Positions 4,628 through 8,315 of a stretch of DNA of 8,315 nucleotides are shown piece by piece. Position numbers and translations under genes: made by a program. Position 1 is the stretch's first letter. Each line of letters opens with the position of its first letter. The DNA is from JAGLTA01 sp023142625. Its GTDB lineage: Bacteria > Patescibacteriota > Patescibacteriia > JAACEG01. The notes under the pieces were generated by a model, which saw only the letters and a program-made list of their open reading frames with translations, searched no databases and was not told the origin of the DNA. The stretch is from positions 1-8,315 of the forward strand of contig DAOWHA010000042.1 in assembly GCA_030641665.1 (NCBI GenBank), read 5' to 3'.

Positions 4628-5470
4628 ATGCTTATAGACACCCATTCGCATTTGAATTTTGTTGCTTATAGTAATGATAGAGACATCGTTATTCTGCGCG
4701 CTTTAGAAAATAATACGCAGTTGATTATCGTAGGTTCGCAGATAACTACTTCAGAAAGGACTGTAAAAATCGCTAATCAATATGAAAAAGGCGTTTATGC
4801 CGCAGTCGGGCTTCATCCGATACATTTGCAGGAGTTTCATATTGACGAAGACGAGATACAATTTAACAGCCGCGCGGAAAAATTTGATTATGATAAATAT
4901 AAAAAATTAGCGCAAGATAAAAATGTTGTCGCTATCGGCGAGATCGGCTTGGATTATTTTCATCTAAAAAATCGCCATAAAGAAGATGTGAGTGATGAAA
5001 GAGAGCGAGAAATTAAAAAAGAGCAGCGAGAAGTTTTTATACAGCAGTTTAAAATGGCGCAAGATGTGAATTTGCCTGTAATCATTCACTGCCGCGACGC
5101 GCATAAAGATTTAGTGGAAATTTTGCGAAGATTAAAATCAGATTATCCTCAGGCGCGCGGAGTAATCCATTGTTTTAATAAAGATTTGGAAACAGCGCGA
5201 AAATATTTTGATTTGGATTTTTTAATCTCTTTTACGGGATTGGTAACATTTTTAAAAGGGTATGAATGGATTAAAGAAATTCCAGATGATAAATTTATGG
5301 TTGAAACCGACTGTCCTTATTTAACGCCGATTCCGCATCGCGGGGAGCGGAACGAACCAGTCTATGTTAAATATATAGCGCGAAAGATAGCTGAAATCCG
5401 CGGGGTTAGCGTTAAAGAGATCGCTGAAATAACAACACAAAACGCTAAAAAATTATTCAAATTGCCGTAA
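4628..5470 (+). CDS. tatD: TatD-family metal-dependent hydrolase (deoxyribonuclease-like)
   Basis: TatD proteins are TIM-barrel metallohydrolases of the amidohydrolase superfamily. Characterised members are Mg2+-dependent 3'-5' exonucleases or DNases linked to DNA repair. This 280-residue protein has the full ligand set: His6 and His8 in DTHSHLNF, Glu105 in GEIGLDYF, His154 in VIIHCRDAH, His181 in GVIHCFN, and Asp228 in VETDCPYLTP. GLHP (61-64) and PHRGERNEPVYV (236-247) are further family signatures. A charged stretch at about 114-134 between the second and third strands is somewhat longer than usual. In many bacteria tatD follows metG; here it follows a small membrane gene and a MITE-like element. 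The start is the first ATG, giving the expected MLIDTHSH beginning; no Shine-Dalgarno sequence is seen. Confidence 0.95.
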   Translation: MLIDTHSHLNFVAYSNDRDIVILRALENNTQLIIVGSQITTSERTVKIANQYEKGVYAAVGLHPIHLQEFHIDEDEIQFNSRAEKFDYDKYKKLAQDKNVVAIGEIGLDYFHLKNRHKEDVSDEREREIKKEQREVFIQQFKMAQDVNLPVIIHCRDAHKDLVEILRRLKSDYPQARGVIHCFNKDLETARKYFDLDFLISFTGLVTFLKGYEWIKEIPDDKFMVETDCPYLTPIPHRGERNEPVYVKYIARKIAEIRGVSVKEIAEITTQNAKKLFKLP

Positions 5471-5472
5471 AT

Positions 5473-5961
5473 ATTAAGGAACAGAAGATATTAATAAACA
5501 AATTTTTTAAGTTCGCAAATTTAATAAAAAATAAAATTCTTAATTTAATAGCGACAAAAGACGCTTTTGGAGCCAAATAATCAATTTTATATCTCTGGCG
5601 GAAGACGCGCAAGGACAGCGGATATGAAATAGACAGCATAAATCCAAAAAGCCAAGCAAGGATAAACAACAATAAAAGAGAAATTCATCCTTTAATTTTA
5701 AAGTGGTATATTGAAAAATATAACAGAACGATTCAGGAAGAATTCATTGGTCAAAATGAAACTTGTCTTGATAATATAGATGAGTTTAATAATAAAATGT
5801 TAGATTGGATTGTATAGTATAATACAAAAAGATATCATTGGGGCTTGAATTTAATTTCGTCCGTGGATTACTTATTAAATAACAATATGGTTTCCAATAT
5901 GAGGCGGACTAATACGGCGATTTTACAAATAGATAAAAAAGTTGTATACTTGCAATTATAA
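5473..5961 (+). pseudogene. Remnant of an rve-type (IS481/IS3-like) transposase lacking its catalytic core
   Basis: One plus-strand frame carries the two ends of a transposase. The first part (5473-5700) reads as a helix-turn-helix region: ILNLIATKDAFGAK, a stop TAA at 5578-5580, then SILYLWRKTRKDSGYEIDS and KREIHPLIL. It passes directly into KWYIEKYNRTIQEEFI (from 5701), LDNIDEFNNKMLDWIV, a stop TAG at 5815-5817, then YNTKRYHWGLNLISSVDYLL. This is the typical end of an integrase core (family form ERFNRTIQ...YNxxRPH.SL...P..YL). The central DDE domain of some 150-200 residues is missing, with the junction near 5695-5710. Two in-frame stops and the lack of an ATG confirm decay. An internal deletion that kept the frame is the simplest reading. 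No terminal inverted repeats were found. The 145 bases after it are A/T-rich and hold the porA promoter. Confidence 0.8.
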
Positions 5962-5990
5962 ATAATTAAATTTTGGCAGTTTTTTATTTT

Positions 5991-6019
5991 TTAACAAAGT
6001 TTAATTTTTTGTTTATTAT
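5991..6019 (+). promoter_or_regulatory. Promoter of porA
   Basis: TTAACA (5991-5996) and TATTAT (6014-6019) each match the sigma-70 consensus at 5 of 6 positions and are 17 bp apart. Initiation near 6026 would give a leader of about 108 nt. An overlapping TATAAT at 6020-6025 lacks a well-placed -35. In this A/T-rich stretch some matches are expected by chance. Confidence 0.45.
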
Positions 6020-6133
6020 TATAATCTTAAAAATTTAAAATTGTAAATTTAAAATTAAAAGTATAAAAAATCATTTGAGATTTATTTTATTGTTAAATTT
6101 TAAAAAGTGCCAAAATTTAGTAAATTATTTTTT

Positions 6134-7333
6134 ATGTTGAAAAACGCTAAAATAGTTGAGGGTTCGCGCGCTGTCGCTGAAGTTGTTAATTTGATAAATC
6201 CGGCTGTAGTGAGCGCTTATCCGATCACTCCGCAGACGCATATTGTGGAGGACTTAGCTAAATTTAAAGCGGACGGCAAGGCGAATTATGAATATGTCCG
6301 AGCGGAAAGCGAATTTGCCGCCGCGTCAATCGTTTTAGGCGCGTCAGCGCTCGGTCTTAGGACATACAGCGCCACAAGTTCGCAAGGGCTTCTTTTAATG
6401 GCGGAAGTTATATTCAATATCGCTGGGATGCGGCTTCCGATTATCATCACTTGCGCAAATCGCGGAGTATCGGCTCCGATAACTATCTGGAACGACCATC
6501 AAGACGCAATGGCTATTCGCGACGCTGGATGGCTGATGTTTTTTGCGGAAAATGTGCAGGAGGCAGTTGATTTGCATCTGCTGGCTTTTAAAGTTGCGGA
6601 AAAATTAAAATTGCCGGCAATGGTAAATATGGACGGTTTCATTTTAACCCATACTTATGAACCTGTTAATATCCCGACAAAATCGCAAGTCAATAAATTT
6701 TTGCCAAAATACAAGCCAAAAGCAGGCGATTATCTTGATGTGAAAAATCCGCGCAGTTTGGGGTGTTTTGCGCCGCCGAGCCATTACTTGGAAATTCGCG
6801 AGGAATTGCATAGCGATTTAAAAAATAGCGAAACTTTAATAAAAGATGAATTTAAAAAATGGAGGAAAGCCTGTAAAGTCCATAAAGTCGAAAGTCGAAA
6901 GTCAAAAGTCGAAAGTCATAGGATTAAAATTGTTGATTCGGGATTGATAGAATATTATGGCGCGGAAAAGCCTGAAATTATTTTTGCCGCCATGGGCTCG
7001 GTTGTCGGAACAATTAAAGATTTTATTGAAAAATCAAAAGCCAAAATCGGCGTTTTAAAGATCAGAACATTCAGGCCTTTTCCAAAAGATGAGATAATTA
7101 AAATTTTAAGCAAGGCGAAATACGCCGCTATTTTAGATAAAAGCATTTCTTTGGGCGAAGAGGGGATACTTGCGGCGGAGATAAAATCAGCCGCTTACAA
7201 TAAGATTAAAACTAAAATTCAAAGTTTTATTATAGGTCTGGGCGGACGGGATATTACTGCAAATACGCTAAAAGAGATTATTAGTTTAGTGAAGAAAAGA
7301 GACAATAAAGCAAAGTTTATCGGAAAAATTTAA
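6134..7333 (+). CDS. porA: Pyruvate:ferredoxin oxidoreductase alpha subunit (2-oxoacid:acceptor oxidoreductase)
   Basis: PorA is a core subunit of the four-subunit (archaeal-type) enzyme that splits pyruvate with CoA to acetyl-CoA, CO2 and reduced ferredoxin. From the ATG at 6134 it has 399 residues. Domain I has AYPITPQTHIVED (28-40) and EYVRAESEFAAASIVLGASALGLRTYSATSSQGL (53-86), with ITCANRGVSAPITIWNDHQDAMAIRDAGW (105-133). Domain II follows near 280 (PEIIFAAMGSVVGT) with LKIRTFRPFP (308-317) and LDKSISLG (334-341). A GTG at 6107 would add nine residues of poor fit. Residues 247-263 (CKVHKVESRKSKVESHR) lie between the domains and come from an array of 7-nt repeats, a likely insertion in a tolerant linker. 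Neither porB, which carries the thiamine site, nor the gamma and delta genes adjoin it; upstream is a transposase remnant and downstream a pilin-like gene. Confidence 0.94.
   Translation: MLKNAKIVEGSRAVAEVVNLINPAVVSAYPITPQTHIVEDLAKFKADGKANYEYVRAESEFAAASIVLGASALGLRTYSATSSQGLLLMAEVIFNIAGMRLPIIITCANRGVSAPITIWNDHQDAMAIRDAGWLMFFAENVQEAVDLHLLAFKVAEKLKLPAMVNMDGFILTHTYEPVNIPTKSQVNKFLPKYKPKAGDYLDVKNPRSLGCFAPPSHYLEIREELHSDLKNSETLIKDEFKKWRKACKVHKVESRKSKVESHRIKIVDSGLIEYYGAEKPEIIFAAMGSVVGTIKDFIEKSKAKIGVLKIRTFRPFPKDEIIKILSKAKYAAILDKSISLGEEGILAAEIKSAAYNKIKTKIQSFIIGLGGRDITANTLKEIISLVKKRDNKAKFIGKI
6868..6917 (+). repeat. Heptamer repeat array inside the porA reading frame
   Basis: AAAGTC units end at 6880, 6889, 6896, 6903, 6910 and 6917, so the last four steps are exactly 7 nt. 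The first 28 bases (6868-6895) match the repeat at 3604-3631 behind ilvC at 26 positions. Because 21 nt is three heptamers and seven codons, the protein shows a 7-residue repeat (KVESRKS, KVESHRI). The array keeps the porA frame open. Confidence 0.8.
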
Positions 7334-7356
7334 AAGTATTTTAATCATTAAATATT

Positions 7357-8223
7357 ATGAAACAAAATTTTTTATTTCTTTTTTTATGCCTGTTTACTAT
7401 TCAAATTTTTATTCCTGCAGTTGTTTTTGCCGACACAATTAATTTTGATCCCGAAGTAGTAATTCCAGGAATGGAAACGACTCCTTCTGGCACTGCCGCG
7501 ACAATAGTTATTGATAGCGGAGGTGAGGCGATTAGAGGATATATTTCTAATTTTTACAAATTCGCAATCGGATTGACAGGAATTTTAGCCACGATAATGT
7601 TTGCGGTCGGCGGTTTGATTTGGCTAACTTCTGGCGGAAGCGCGACTCAAGTCGGAAAAGCAAAGCAGTTAATTCTTGGATCCCTAACAGGATTAGTTTT
7701 AGCGCTCGGCTCTTTCGTGATACTTAATTCAATCAATCCTAATATAGTTAATCTGCGTTGGGGAAAGCCAATTTCAGCTTTAGGGGAAATCGGCGTAGGA
7801 TGTGCTTGGGTGCCAAGAGATTGTAAGGATACTTATGAAAAAGAAAGCAATGATTCTTGCGGAACGGATCCGAAGGATAAAGATAAGAAAAATTATCATT
7901 GCTGTTGCGCGAAAGATAGCGACCCAAAGACTGTTGCTGGAAAAATTTGTATTGATAAACTGTCAACATCAGCAAAAATTATTTATAAGGCTATTAGCAC
8001 TGACGATAGATTAAATCTATTAACAACTAATTTGAAAAAAGAAAAATGCGAGGAAGAATGTAAAAATAAAGACGGAGTTAGGGCGTATGAACTTATTGAT
8101 TATAAAGATGATTATTTTGTTTGCTGTGATTGCGTTAAAGATTTTGAAGATTCTGGAAATGTTTCATGTAAAGGAGATCCGAGGGTTTGTAATAGTATTC
8201 GTGAACCATACAAAGATACTTGA
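7357..8223 (+). CDS. T4SS-pilin-like membrane protein with cysteine-rich C-terminal domain
   Basis: The 288-residue protein starts with a signal peptide (1-25, hydrophobic FLFLFLCLFTIQIFIPAVV, likely cut after VFA). A short linker leads to two membrane helices at about 66-90 (ending MFAVGGLIWLTSGG) and 104-126. This helix pair with a GGSATQVGKAKQ loop resembles the VirB2/TrbC-like pilin family that is common in CPR genomes, often as short proteins of about 120 residues. Here an exported tail of about 150 residues follows, with 14 cysteines (149, 156, 168, 182-184, 198, 231, 235, 256, 257, 259, 271, 278), including CCC and CC. Disulfides or metal binding outside the membrane are plausible. It starts 23 bp after porA and may share its transcript, but a functional link is unlikely. 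It stops at a TGA, after which the same frame continues cysteine-rich, so the gene may be truncated. Confidence 0.82.
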   Translation: MKQNFLFLFLCLFTIQIFIPAVVFADTINFDPEVVIPGMETTPSGTAATIVIDSGGEAIRGYISNFYKFAIGLTGILATIMFAVGGLIWLTSGGSATQVGKAKQLILGSLTGLVLALGSFVILNSINPNIVNLRWGKPISALGEIGVGCAWVPRDCKDTYEKESNDSCGTDPKDKDKKNYHCCCAKDSDPKTVAGKICIDKLSTSAKIIYKAISTDDRLNLLTTNLKKEKCEEECKNKDGVRAYELIDYKDDYFVCCDCVKDFEDSGNVSCKGDPRVCNSIREPYKDT

Positions 8224-8315
8224 GGGGAAAACGATTAGTTTTTCATACCTTTCGATTTAACAAATCATGATTGTTCGGAAGATTATGAATGTTGCGGTCA
8301 TGGAATTACTGGTCA
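8224..8315 (+). other. Cysteine-rich continuation of the pilin-like frame after stop codons
   Basis: In the same frame as the preceding gene, after the TGA at 8221-8223, come GEND, a TAG at 8236-8238, and then an open stretch to the window end reading FFIPFDLTNHDCSEDYECC followed by GHGITG. The Cys spacing (CSEDYECC) resembles the tail of the gene before it. It may be the disabled 3' part of a longer gene, or the start of a separate small gene with an unusual start codon. Confidence 0.4.

Noticed and set aside
5457..5672. Minus-strand ORF of 71 codons with hydrophobic residues
   Set aside because: It runs opposite the transposase remnant and its hydrophobicity comes from A/T-rich antisense codons; the plus frame shows real family motifs.
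8221..8238. Recoded stop codons (UGA as glycine, as in Gracilibacteria/SR1)
   Set aside because: All conserved genes are intact without internal TGA, and rplS and ilvC end at normal length on TAG, so the standard code fits.

Overview
The window looks like part of a small, AT-rich bacterial genome of the Candidate Phyla Radiation (Patescibacteria) type, close to Parcubacteria in style. This is inferred from several things: very A/T-rich spacers, genes with almost no Shine-Dalgarno signal, tRNA genes without an encoded CCA end, a two-helix T4SS-pilin-like membrane protein with a long cysteine-rich tail, short heptamer repeats, and decayed insertion sequences. The genetic code is standard bacterial: every intact gene ends at normal family length on TAA, TAG or TGA.

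Left part (1-2464, minus strand): a housekeeping block reading leftwards, with an RluA-family pseudouridine synthase, a guanylate kinase homologue whose P-loop lysine is replaced by glutamate, ribosomal protein L19 with a Lys/Glu-rich N-terminal extension and its own promoter, and the first 50 codons of an unrecognised membrane protein that leaves the window. Between the last two lies a short stretch rich in nested inverted repeats.

Middle (2465-4191): a divergent intergenic region with a 20-bp palindrome separates the pseudouridine synthase from a complete ketol-acid reductoisomerase gene (ilvC), which stands without other branched-chain amino acid genes. A strong two-way hairpin terminator follows. 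Then come three minus-strand tRNA genes, transcribed Lys(UUU), Phe(GAA), Pro(UGG) from a near-consensus promoter. The two spacers between them are related palindromes built of 7-nt units.

Right part (4192-8315, plus strand): a small two-helix membrane protein whose last codons come from a 160-bp MITE-like element; a TatD-family metallohydrolase; a transposase/integrase remnant that keeps its two ends but has lost the catalytic core; an archaeal-type pyruvate:ferredoxin oxidoreductase alpha subunit (porA) with a heptamer repeat inside its reading frame and no porB next to it; and the pilin-like cysteine-rich protein, whose frame continues as cysteine-rich sequence after two stop codons.

The main theme is small repeats. 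A 28-nt repeat is shared between the 3' end of ilvC and the inside of porA, heptamer palindromes separate the tRNAs, and a MITE-like element touches a coding end. No defence system, CRISPR array or obviously new multi-gene system is visible.
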